A stretch of DNA of 64,000 nucleotides from Sphagnum compactum (taxonomy: Eukaryota; Bryophyta; Sphagnopsida; Sphagnales): positions 18,352,001 through 18,416,000 of the forward strand of contig OZ234494.1 of assembly GCA_965153455.1 (NCBI GenBank), given 5' to 3'. The notes beneath the pieces were generated by a model, which was not told the DNA's origin, did not search any database, and saw nothing but the letters and a program-made list of their open reading frames with translations. Positions 24,601 through 35,456 of the stretch are shown here, one piece after another. Every line of letters starts with the position of its first letter. The first letter of the stretch is position 1. The translations under genes and the position numbers were made by a program.

Positions 24601-26132
24601 ATGTTAGCTAGAGGATAAAAAGATAAACTCTAGATCATGACATACTTATGGAAACTATGATATTTGTTTGTATGAAATGTATTTGCCCTTCTTCCCCATA
24701 GAGAGGATAATCTAGAAACAAAATGAAGACAAGTACAAGCAAGGTAAAATCTGGTTAAGACATCATAAGTAGTGTCATGAAGGCTGGAACTGCTAGTTGA
24801 AATTGTGTATACATGTTCACTCTTAGGCAAAGGTAGATCAATGTGATGCAAAATGGATGGTTGTGTATATGCTCTTAAGATGAGGCCTCTCAAGCACATG
24901 ATTGCATGTACACATTATGAACAAATTTCCATTATGTAGCTAGGGTTCAAGGTATCTTCGAAAGAAACTAACACCTGACTAACATGTGATCGAGGTTGTT
25001 TGGTGTCATTACAAATATTTCTTCAATTCTGCACATCCTCTTAATAGACAAAATTACCAATGATTTACAAATACCAATAGGATGTGATCACTAGAATTTG
25101 AGCATGTTCATTATGCTTTCTTTCATGTAATGAAATCCTTGTGAAGCCAACATTGGAGCAAACCAAAATTCAATGAATAGGGTTGGGATTACAAGGTTAG
25201 GATTACAGGTACTTGACCCATTGTCAATGTATGTTTCAAATTGAAGAACAACAAAACAAATGATTGTTTGCCAAGCAAAAAATTTCTTTTTACCTTGCAA
25301 CATGTCACACCAGAGTTCAATGTTGTCACTTATTGATCTTAAGAGAGCTTAGCATTCATCTCCTAAGGTCTTGTCAAGTTTGTGTGCAGATTTGATGGTT
25401 TCAATAGTGTTGGGTGGTGATCTAGTAGTGTGGATCACACTTGGCACCATTTGCAGCATTGGGTCCAAATAAGATTCATATATCAACGAGATAAGATCAA
25501 TTGGTTGGGCATCTTGAAATCCTTTTCTTACCTAGAATGCATGATGAAGTTGTAGCTGATTCCCATCACTGAGGTGGGAAGTTTGTCTCTTCTCCAGAGA
25601 CGCATCCAATATTGTTTATTTGCCAAAGGGCAGGAACCTGAACAATTGATATTCATAACAGCTTTTTAGGCAGATTCATAACTGCAACCATCCAATCATG
25701 TGGTACCTAAGTTTGGTAGCTCAGTGGAAGCTTTTGCCAAAATTTGATGCACCGCACGTTGTGAATGAATTCAGCTGCACTGTAGAAGTGGAGATGGGCC
25801 TTGTCAAATATAGTTAGCTGCACTTGCTTGCATCTGACAACAGGATAAGTACAGGAAATTCCTACAGGTTTTCAGTGTCCCTTCCAAGTCTTGCAAATTC
25901 AAAAGACATGAAAGTCTGCAATGCACAACACTTTATTTACCCTAAGTACCAACCAGTTGGATAACCGCTGACAACTTTCCATTACAATATATATATATAT
26001 ATATATACTAAAGAGTGTGCAAAATTACAGATTGTGTTGACCCCTGTGCACTTTACAAGAGCATTGAGCACCTGAAATATGCAAAAAGACATACAAAAGA
26101 CGAAAAAAGGACACAGTTTTGTCTCCATTGCA
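21641..26132. other. Long gene-poor spacer
   Basis: About 4.5 kb less AT-rich than the preceding block. Only short overlapping open frames occur on both strands and none shows a domain or splice pattern. A (TA)n tract lies at 25986-26007 just downstream of the hydrolase gene. An unrecognised non-coding transcript cannot be excluded. Confidence 0.5.
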
Positions 26133-28536
26133 TTACGCCTGAAGTGATTTGATGTGATGCTCAATGTGGTCATCCACAAAGGTGGCAATAAAAAAGTATG
26201 AATGGTCATAGCCAGGTTGCAGGCGAAAATTCACTGGCATACCAACACTCTTGCTCGCTTCAACAAAATTCTCTGGAAGCAATTCCTTTTCATGATAAAA
26301 TTCATCCTCATCACCCTGCAACACAAATTTCCCTTCTATGGTATCAGAAAACCTTATCCCATCTTCAGAAATGTGACCAGCAAGAAATGTTGTCTTACCA
26401 TCTTTGAGACAAGGACGTGTTTACAAAACTACTTCCAAATGCACCCAGCATTCAGGACTGATTGGTAACAGAAATATGGAGCACTATGCGTAAATGATGA
26501 GATCTCTGGTGTGGTTACATTTTGTTGAAGGAAAAAAATTGAGGTCATTATCTGTGTATTACAACAACATGACAAGGTCTTTGACCTTCGTTCACAAAAC
26601 TCACCTGGTCAATGAGAATGGTGGTCTTGGGCCCCTTGTATTTTTTCACCAGCGCAGTAGCATCATACTCCTGCAAAGCACAAATCATGTAGACATTTCT
26701 TGCACTCCTGATTTTTATGTTCATGAAATTGTAGGGAAAACTCCCCAATAACACTTTGAAGGTAACCATTATGTTCGTTCTAGCAAAATCAAAACTCACA
26801 TGGACAAGTATGAATACAGTCATAACCTTACAAGTATCACTACCAAAAGTATCAGACCATCGCCTTCATCAAGAACAGCAGTGACTGGCTGCCACAACTC
26901 CCTCCTGACTTGATCATCTCCTTATTGTGGGTGCAGATAGGTGGACATAATTTACTTCAAAAGGGCTTCAACACTCACCTCCCACAGGGACCTGTCCTCG
27001 CCCAAGTAGCCCTTGAATGCCTTCTGACCAATTTTAGATTCAGATGGATTGGCAATTGGTGCAAAAGCTGATACAGACTGCAACATCCAGGTTCAGGGTG
27101 GAAGATACTAGGTGAACAAATGCTTCAATAAAAGCTCTTGAAAATTAGATAACAACCCAATTGTATGCTGCTAAATGGGTCTGTGAAATGCTGCAAAGGA
27201 GTTGCAATACAACAACAGATGAAATTTACTTACTTTATACTTGCCCGGGTTTTTTAAGAAGACCACAAGCGCACCATGGCCACCCATGGAGTGCCCAAAT
27301 ACTGAGGCTCTCGAAGTGTCCAACTGCTTGAAGTGGGAGTCCAGCAAACTTGGCAGCTCTTTTGTAACATAATCGTACATACGCCAGTTCTTCCATTTCT
27401 CTTGGGTTGCATTTAAGTAGAAACCAGCACCTGTTTTTGTATATTATTGCCACCCACACCACCACCATAATAAGCACACAGCTTGGTCCAGAAGTCTTGC
27501 AAGCCCTGTATTATCATCTGTAGAAGCTCCTCACTAGAATCGCAATCTCCAACAGGCTTGTAAGCTTTGGTCAATTTGAGATTTTAGTCTCTTTACCTTC
27601 ACCAAAATCCCAACTTTCGGTTGCACCCTCCACATTCAAACCTCCTGAAAAAAATTGGACAGATGAGAAAGGGGTCAGCCCTCAGCACATCTATCATATA
27701 AACACTCGAGTTACGAAGTAGAGGGTTTGAAGGCAATAATTATAATGGGGTCAGATTCATAAAGGGTCCAGTGGGTGCAGGGGCGTGAAGATGGGTTGGG
27801 TCTGTTTGGGATCCAAATGGTGAAAATACCCAAAGCTCAGTGGAAGGAGAATTCAAATAGTAGGAATAGGATAACTTACGAGGCGAGGTGTCCGGGACAA
27901 CCAATGCAACTCCATGTGCAGATGCTGCTCGCTGTGCACCTGACTTTTGAATGAAATTCTCATCTGTGCATGTGAGTCCTGACAACCAGTACAGAATCTG
28001 GAGCTCCCAAGAGATGAGATGTCAGATAAAAGAGATATGATCCAAGCCATCTGACACTATTCAATGCTCATGGATTTCTCTTTTAGGTAGTGTCCAGAAA
28101 CAAACTGATTTTAACCCATGAATTCAATACTACAGGAATCAACATGTTGCAAAGGTAAAAAGTATGTATACATTGATGTTCCTTCCTTCCTCTCTATGGA
28201 AACATGGGAAGCTGGTACATGCAAAATGAGATTCTTTCTGCTCACCGGCACTTTCTTAGACTCTGCAGCTGGTGGAAAGTATATAGTAAAAGTCATAGGA
28301 CTTCCACAGGAGCTGCTCTCATGCCTGTAGCGCCGGTTAAAGCCACCAAACATCTTGTTCTTCTTGATTTCTTGTGGAGGAGCTGCCATCTTATCGTCTG
28401 TTGTATCCTTGTGATATTCTCTCACTGATAATGCAAAACTCCGAATACTGGATAACTGACCAGCCAGACAATGTTTGGTATACAGCAGTGTAGTACGCGA
28501 TCTGCTACCTACAAGGGCCACAAGAGCTCCTGACAT
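26133..28536 (-). CDS. SFGH: S-formylglutathione hydrolase (esterase D family)
   Basis: Eight exons on the minus strand: 28536-28246, 27997-27880, 27644-27597, 27430-27234, 27077-26979, 26670-26605 and 26315-26133; all joins keep phase with GT-AG signals (seven coding segments, counted from the chosen ATG), giving 333 residues. The body starts [13 protein letters not shown] and carries [26 protein letters not shown], the nucleophile motif GHSMGGHGA (Ser about 200), an acidic DEDEF motif, and [12 protein letters not shown] with the catalytic His about 311. The enzyme hydrolyses S-formylglutathione to formate and glutathione in formaldehyde detoxification. Typical plant enzymes have about 284 residues. 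The extra 49 N-terminal residues are rich in Ser, Arg and hydrophobic residues and look like an organelle-targeting peptide. An internal Met at residue 50 ([10 protein letters not shown]) could give a cytosolic form. Confidence 0.93.
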
Positions 28537-28787
28537 TCACAAGACCTGAAACCAAAACCCAAAACCCAAAACAAAACAAAACAAAAAAAAAACTGCTCTG
28601 TTTCAGAGACAACAACAACTGTTCATTGGATTAGTCCTTATTCGAAATCTGCAGCTTGTAACACATACAATGGCACACAAAAAACAAGCAGCAAGCAAGC
28701 ATGTTACTGCATGTAGTAACAAGAGCCCCCACACACGACACTTGTGTGGAGACAAGCAGCAAAACACCCCAAATCGGCACCACTCCC

Positions 28788-28808
28788 GCCAAACCCTAAC
28801 CCTAACCA
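28788..28808. promoter_or_regulatory. Telo-box-like element upstream of the hydrolase gene
   Basis: The plus strand carries aaaccctaaccctaacc about 260 bp upstream of the hydrolase start codon. AAACCCTAA telo-boxes are known in promoters of plant housekeeping genes, often near translation-related genes. Function here is inference. Confidence 0.4.
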
Positions 28809-28845
28809 TGCATACCTCCACATGTCAGAACTTTGACCATAATTT

Positions 28846-30660
28846 TTGACATATATATATATATATATAGAGAAAATTAAAAAAACATATATTTTAATAA
28901 TCCATGTAAATATAGAGAAAATAAAAAAAACATATTATTTTGTTTATAAAAACCAAAGATATCTTCAATTTTGCCCTTGTAATGTTAACTATGACTTTGT
29001 TGCACAATTTGGTTTGTTAAGGCTCATAATATAAGATAGTTTTTTTTTAATGCCTTTTTCTTTTCTAAATGTAGTTAAAAGAGGTATTTTTTTTTAATGC
29101 CTTTTTCTTTTCTTAATGTAGTTAAAAGAGGTTTTTTGTCAATTTTGAACCTAACACATTATTATTAGGTTTGCAACCATGGAATTGTGTGTGACATTGA
29201 GGAATGACATTTTTATTTTATTAGGGGAAGCATTGAAGTGAAGAGAAACATGAATTTCATGATATAGGAGAAACACTCAACTAAAACTATTACCATCATA
29301 ATATGGCCCCAACAAAAAAAAAAAAAAAAAAAAAACTTATATAACCATGTATGTGTGCAATGTATTTTTTCCACATGGTAACTTTGCCACTTCAATCCAC
29401 ACCTAGCTTAGAAAAATAAAGGCCAAATTACACAAGATTGAACTTGAAAAAAAAAAACAACATTGGTCTACACGGTTATAATAAATAAATATACAAAAAA
29501 ATTCTTGGAAGGAAAAAAAAACACATTTGAAATTTCATTGCTTAATAACAATTCACAAAAAAATAAAAAAATAAAAAAATAAAAAAATATTTTTTCACAA
29601 CTTGCAAAAGCTTTGTCTATGCAAAAATAATTTATGGCTAAAATAAGTAAAAATGTACAACTGTCATGGATAAAATTGACTCTTTTTCCCAGCAATAAAA
29701 TAAAAAAATGATTGTTTCTCATTGGCCAACTACAAGAGCGAAAGAAGTAGTAGGAAATGACTCTTTCTCAGCAATAGCAATAAAGGATTAGTTCTCATTG
29801 GCCAACTACAAGGATTGAGCCCAGGTGATGAGTGGACACTCAACCCAGTCTCTTTCTTTGTACAATCCGTCTCTTTCTTTATACAATCCATCTTGAGTGG
29901 TGAAGAGGAGCAACGGAGCTCGATCCTATTCACCCTAGAACAATTGGAAGTCCTTCTCAAAATGAATAGGCCTAACTTCGGTGAGTTGGTGACACTCAAC
30001 CAATCTCTTTCTTTCTTTGTATAATCCATCTTGAGTGAGACTCAACCAGTCTCTGTCTTTCTTTGTACAATCCATCTTTTCAGATTCATGGGTGGGGATT
30101 GGGGTGTGAGAAACTAAACAGTGCACATTGGATGTGTTAGATACTACTAGCATTGTCACATAGATGCACAATGTACATGTATTGCACAATTGTTGTGCAA
30201 CACAATTGGTATTAATGTGAATGGGTATTAATTAATGCAACAAGTCACTTGTGCATCAATGTGCACATAGGGTTTTGTCGTTGTTGGGTATTCTTCTCTT
30301 AAGACTAGGTCCACGCCCAAGTGCCAAAGACAACAAACACTTGTACTCAACCGAGGTGCCAAAAAAAGTAAAAGAAAAAGAGTGACACTTAGTGCTAAAA
30401 GGTGACGGGCGACAAATACGATGCTTGACGCTTTCCAATAGAGAAAAAGTGCGAAAGAAGTGCAAAAAAAGAATAAATTGCTGAAATAAAGTGTAAAAGA
30501 ACAGGAAAAGAAAAATGGACAAGTGTAAAAGAACAGAAAATGAATTGCTACATGTGTAAAAGAATTTTATTCGTGTAAAAGAGTCGTCGTAAACGAATTT
30601 ACAAAAAGAAATTTGGGACCAGATATCTTTCTGACCTCCACTTTAGTACACAGCGGTAAA
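28846..30660. repeat. AT-rich spacer with several short duplications
   Basis: A (TA)n tract lies at 28851-28868. A 57-bp unit containing tttttaatgcctttttcttttct and atgtagttaaaagagg is repeated in tandem at about 29041-29140. A block with tgactcttt, cagcaata and tctcattggccaactacaag occurs near 29678 and again near 29758. A phrase cagtctctttctttgtacaat occurs near 29850, with variants near 29998 and 30046. No gene is supported; long minus-strand open frames here are low-complexity. Confidence 0.6.
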
Positions 30661-30719
30661 GAAATTTCTCTACTGAATGAGACAACCCCACTCCGCGAAA
30701 AGAAAAGAGAGAAATAGGC

Positions 30720-30945
30720 TACGTAGACGGATAAAAGAAGAAGTGTTGTCAAAGAGGCTCAAGATATGGGAAAGAAATCGCAGATTTCTTTTCTTTTCTT
30801 TTAGTCCCACTTCAGAAGTACCTAGACGGAAAGAAAAGAGAAGCAGTGTTTGCCAAACTTGGGTTAAAGATAGTTCAAGAGAGGTCTCAAAGATATGGGA
30901 AAGAAATGCAAGAAATGCGATTTCTTTTACCTCCAGTCAAGGAAC
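30720..30945. repeat. Imperfect duplication in the leader of the coiled-coil gene
   Basis: Segments with tagacgg, aagtgtt/cagtgtt, ccaaa/caaag and agatatgggaaagaaat occur twice, the last phrase near 30763 and 30891. The copies differ by an insertion of about 29 bases. The region is purine-rich and GC-richer than the spacer, so it probably belongs to the 5' leader or promoter of the gene starting at 31258. Confidence 0.55.
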
Positions 30946-31257
30946 CGAGAAAGATGGCGAAACTTTAGGGATAAAGAAGAGGCACCGTCTCTTTTCCCCT
31001 TTGCCTTCTCTTCCCTCCTGCTCTTCGCTGCTGGTGGCGAAGAGGAAAGGAAAGCAAAGAGGGAGTTTTGCAAAGCGCGATTCCCCTCGCCATCTCCATT
31101 TTTTTTTCTCCTGATTGCAAGCATGTGGGCGTATTTTGAATGATTCTATTCTCAGATTTTTTTTGGGGTATTTTTTTGGAATTTTTTTTTTGGGGGTGGG
31201 TGCGGGGGAAGTCTTGAAGAAGGTCTGGTAGTTGGGTTTTGAGGAAGCTTAGTGAAA

Positions 31258-33961
31258 ATGGTGGGGGCGCATGGAGTGGAGATGGTGGTGGCCGTAGGAG
31301 AGATGGCGGAAGCTGCTGTGGGAGCGTTAGAGTGGAACCACCAGCGGATGGTGGCCAAGACCGTGGCCAAGGAATGGGAGTGGGCGGAGGTTGAAGGAGA
31401 ACTTGATTCCGAGAGGAAGGAGAACGCGCGACTGCGTGCCACTATCGCCATGTATGAGCAGGCTTTCAGTCATCTCCATGAGCAGAAAATGGAGAATGGA
31501 GGCGTGTCCGTGGAACGCTCTATCGAAGTGAGGCTTTCTGCCTGTTCTCTCTGCATCTCTTTTTTCATAGGGTTTCGTTTCTAGGTTATCTATTTCCTAG
31601 GGTTTCGTTTTCTATGTGATCTCTTTCCTAGGGTTTCGTTTTTTTTGGGTGGCAATTCCCTGGCCAATTAATTCTCAGCTGCTGGGGTTTTAAACTCTCG
31701 TGCAAAAGCTTTTTTATTTTGGTGGTCAAATCTCTTGAACTGAAGTTTGTGTCTTGAGTATATCATAGCCAATTGCATTTTTTTAGGATAAGAATTTCAT
31801 TCAAGGAAAGAGAATTTGGCTTTTGCATGAAAGAGAATTTTGGCTTGGAAATCCATTCTTGCCCCCCAGTTCATTATGATCATGTTGTTACATTTTCTGA
31901 ATTTGCACTTAATTCTTTCCTCTGGTCTTCTCCTGATCAACAAATGGACCATTTGCAAGAATTTTTTCAGTGAGAGTTTCAAGAAGATCAAGGGTCTTAC
32001 ATCAGCAGTGGACCTGCAACCTTTTAGCAACACTGAAAAGCTTTTTCTTTCTTGAATCCTTTTGTTGGGGGGGTTTGTGACATCAGTTGTATGAGAAACT
32101 GAAGATGAATGTAGCATCTGCTGCATTTTTGGAGAAGCTAAAGTCATTTTCACTGAATGATGACGGGATGACATCTTCAGATTCCATCCTAGTGAAGACA
32201 GAAGGTGAAAAGTTTCTTGCTGACTCTTTTCTCAATTGATTGCAAATCGCATATGAGTGAAAGACTTCTAGGGTTATGAAGATTGGTTTCGGACTCTTTT
32301 CTCAAGTGATTGCAAATTCCGTAGTATTGAAGGCCCCTCTAGGGTAGGTGAATTTCTGAACTCTTTTTCAAGTGATTGCAAATTCCATATGAACTGAAGA
32401 CCTCTCGAGTGAAAATTTCGGAACTCTTTCTCATGCGATTTGCATATCCTTAGAGGACTGTGAAAATGATTACTGCTTTGTTTTGGGTATGTGTTAAAAT
32501 CCTGCCAATGGAATTCACCCTACCTCTAGTGTTACATGTCAGTTATGCCTGCAGGTAGTTCTTGGATCTGAACCACTAGTAAGACTTAATTAAGCCATGG
32601 CCCTTCCAAGAGATGGAAACCTTGAAGGTCAGGGGGCCTTAAGTTAGAGTTCTGTATTTTTAGGGATTCCATTTAGGTTTTTCTTGGTAATCTTGGGGTT
32701 GTTAATGCAATTTTGACAAGCTGAGGATTGTTACATTTTTATGAGGTGTGGATTTTCTTTTCCTCTTCCTGCATGGACTGACAGTGAATGTTGGATCCAG
32801 ATGGCATGTTTGTAAAGGCGGATGTGGATGATCCAAATGGGTGGCTATGGCTCTCTGAAACTGACTTGGTCCATGGGGATCCCAAGGAGGTGAAAGATTG
32901 TTTGGGAGCTGATGGTTATGTTATGATCAATCAGGATGACATTGTTGATAGCATTGCAAGCTTCATGGCCCGTTACATCTTGTCCATCCCTCAAGCAAAG
33001 GTATCTTTCACCATTATAGCAGCTAACTCTTCCTAAAACGATGGACCCTAAAACATCCATTAGCCTGAGAGGAAGGTGATTGATTTAACACCCTGTTCCA
33101 ATCAAGCTGAAATCTTAGCAGAGTTAACGTCTGTATACCTTCTTGTATTAGTTGTGGCCCACAAGGAATCTTTTCCCTCCCAAGGAAGAGGCTGAGGGCG
33201 TCCTCTAAGCACCAACCGGACCTACCATATGGGCTGCTACAATGTGCTGTAGACATTTTTATAGTTTGTTTGGGTGGATATACATTATGTAAGTTGTGGT
33301 TCTAACACACTTGTATGTTGTCCTTGTGTGTGTTGGGCTGCAGAATCTGTCTGCAAAGGAACTGCAAGATGGTAAAGTTTGACTTCCCTTGTGTAGGTTG
33401 GATAGTCATCTGTTTTCGTTGTCAGTAATGCCTGATTGATTTTATCCCCTTATGGTCTTTATGTTTGCCATCAATGTGCCTCCAACAAGACCTTTTGCAT
33501 CTGGCTCACACTTTTTAGATCAGGCTTTTGACAAGTTATTTGTTCCAACAAAAGGAATTTGTTGTTTGTGTGTGAACAGCAATAGCGCAAGCATTCAAGA
33601 AGGTTGAGAAGAAGGGGAGAATTCGCCAACTTTGGGAAACTGGCAAATTCCTCTACACTGCTGGGTCTTGGGGTGCTACAGCTCTTTCGTAAGTTCCATA
33701 ACCTGTGAAGAGTGTTCTGCTATGAAGTTTTTTCAACTTTACTCATGTGCTGCATTTGACAGATATGGTACTTGCAGCTTATGTTTCCTTTGGACCAACT
33801 TGTTTGGGAGAGATTTTGCTGAGAATGCACCATAGCATGGAAATACTGATCTGGAATTCTGTGGGATTTTGAACAGGATTTACAGGCACCCTATTGTCAT
33901 CCGGGCTGCATCCATGGCTGTGTGGACATCATGCTGCCTCATTCTCAAAGTTCTAAGATGA
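31258..33961 (+). CDS. Plant-conserved coiled-coil protein with C-terminal hydrophobic segment, function unknown
   Basis: Six exons, 31258-31527, 32087-32204, 32801-33000, 33344-33371, 33580-33688 and 33877-33961, give about 269 residues with all phases matching. Residues 25-80 (ALEWNHQRMVAKTVAKEWEW onward to ELDSERKENARLRATIAMYE) are strongly helical and likely a coiled coil. The middle carries DGMFVKADVDDPNGWLWLSE, DGYVMINQDDIVDSIASFMA and LSAKELQDAIAQAFKK. The end (GRIRQLWETGKFLY to AASMAVWTSCCLILKVLR) is hydrophobic and basic, suggesting membrane association through a tail. I recall similar uncharacterised proteins in many land plants but cannot name the family or a function. The start at 31258 is the first ATG in frame. 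The acceptor of exon 3 (ttggatccag) was chosen because the nearer alternative gives an in-frame stop. Confidence 0.82.
31565..31650. repeat. Three-copy repeat in intron 1
   Basis: The phrase tagggtttcgttt occurs at about 31568, 31598 and 31630, spaced 30-33 bp, just after the donor of exon 1 of the coiled-coil gene. Being close to the 5' splice site in a transcribed intron it might act as an enhancer-like intron element, which is inference. Confidence 0.7.
32221..32450. repeat. Four-copy tandem repeat, about 66-bp unit, in intron 2
   Basis: Units beginning gactcttttctcaagtgattgc occur near 32222, 32291, 32357 and 32421, each followed by an aaat(t)ccnta-like part, a gaagacctctcgag-like part and a gaatttcgg-like part. 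The array lies in intron 2 of the coiled-coil gene. Confidence 0.75.
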
Positions 33962-34643
33962 GACATTGTCAAATGCTTGGCTTTAAGTTCACAAATGTGC
34001 GCTGCTTCATCGCTAATCCATAATTGTACAGAAATTGGTGTCCATTGTACATATAGCTGCAGGCAACATATTTCTTGTGCTAGTTTTGGAAAAAGAATTC
34101 TTGCACTTTCCATCATAGTTTGTAATTTTAGTAGTGTTGTTCACAGCCCCATCTATTATTTCTTAAGCTGTGTATCTGTTGGATCATAAGAGAGCTTCAT
34201 GAAAAATGTTTGTTTTGGAAACTGTCATGTCTCTTCCCTTCATTACATTAGGGGTGCTTACTTGCATCAGGGATGAAGATGGTTCACCTTTCACAAAGCT
34301 GAAAAATATGTTCAGTCCAACTTGGCTTGTTATGACAATACAGTCTGGGATTCTGTTTCATTTGATTCAGACTGTGGCCAGTGACACATTTGTAGGATTT
34401 CCCCATTTCTCTGTAACATATGTGTTTGCTTCATCTATGTGCGATCTATTTGTGGACTCACCATGGCTAGTGACTTCTGAGGTCAGTATTTGGATACTCT
34501 GTTTTCCTGTGTACGGACCTCTTGATAATTTGTTTGTGCCACTGGTTGAATGGAATGCTTTTCTTCCTTACTACTACTGTTCTGTATATTGCCTGTGTTG
34601 TTGATGTTCACATATCCAATCTCTATTTTTCTCTTTTGCTCAT

Positions 34644-34888
34644 GTTCCACCCTTGTGTTATTGCTCCTAGTGATTGTTGCTTCTTCCTTCTGTGGTAAGA
34701 AGCTTCTTGCAATGGAGACTACTAGTAATCTTGTGTTCCACCATTGTGTTGTTGCTCCTTCCTTCTGTGGGAAGAAAAGCTTCCTGCAATGAAGAGTAGT
34801 ATGTGATCTCGTGTTCCACCATTGTGTTGTTGCTTCTTCTTCTGTGAGAAAGAAGCTTCTTGCAATGGAGATTACATTAGTAGTAATC
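34644..34888. repeat. Three-copy tandem repeat, 77-91-bp unit
   Basis: Units start gttccaccnttgtgttgttgct at 34644, 34735 and 34812 and continue with cttcttctgtgngaagaagcttcttgcaatg. The first copy has an extra insert of about 14 bases. The array lies between the coiled-coil gene and the epimerase gene, in the likely upstream region of the latter. Long minus-strand open frames through it are a by-product of the repetition. Confidence 0.8.
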
Positions 34889-35456
34889 TTGCAGCTTTGA
34901 TGATGATCCCTTCTTTGCTCCAACGCAAAGTGCAATTCAAAGACTGCATCCAAGCTCACTCTCAAATCCAGGAGTTTCCCATTGCTTTGTGTACATGCCT
35001 CTCTCTTTCTCTCTCTGTTACAACTTTTGATTACAGGGTCCCCTGTACACAAGATGCAATGCACATTCCAAGCACTCCTCTTTCTCTATTGCAATTAGAC
35101 CATACTGCTGCTGCTGCTGCTGCTGAGGCTGCCCAACAGTCTGCTACCTTAGATTGGTTGCAACAGATTCTCAGTATCAAGGAAGAAAGAAGAAGCATAT
35201 CCAATGCCACTTTCCATCGATACCTTTCTCTAAAAGTCTGCGCATCACAGTCTGTACTCATTGGGTCGCAAGAAGCTGGCTCTCTGATTGGACCCAGAAG
35301 AAGACAAGACAGTAAGGTGATCTACAATCTACAACAAAGGGGAAGCAGCAACTAGTTTTTTGGATTTTCTCAGTGAAGAAAGGGAAGAAGGCGGCGAAGA
35401 AGGATTTGTAGTAAGAAGAAAAGAAGGGGAGAGAAGGAGCGGCCGGTCAGTAAGTC

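Noticed and set aside
34483-35064. Minus-strand 193-codon open frame
   Set aside because: It runs through the three-copy repeat and repeats the same peptide words; it is a by-product of the array.
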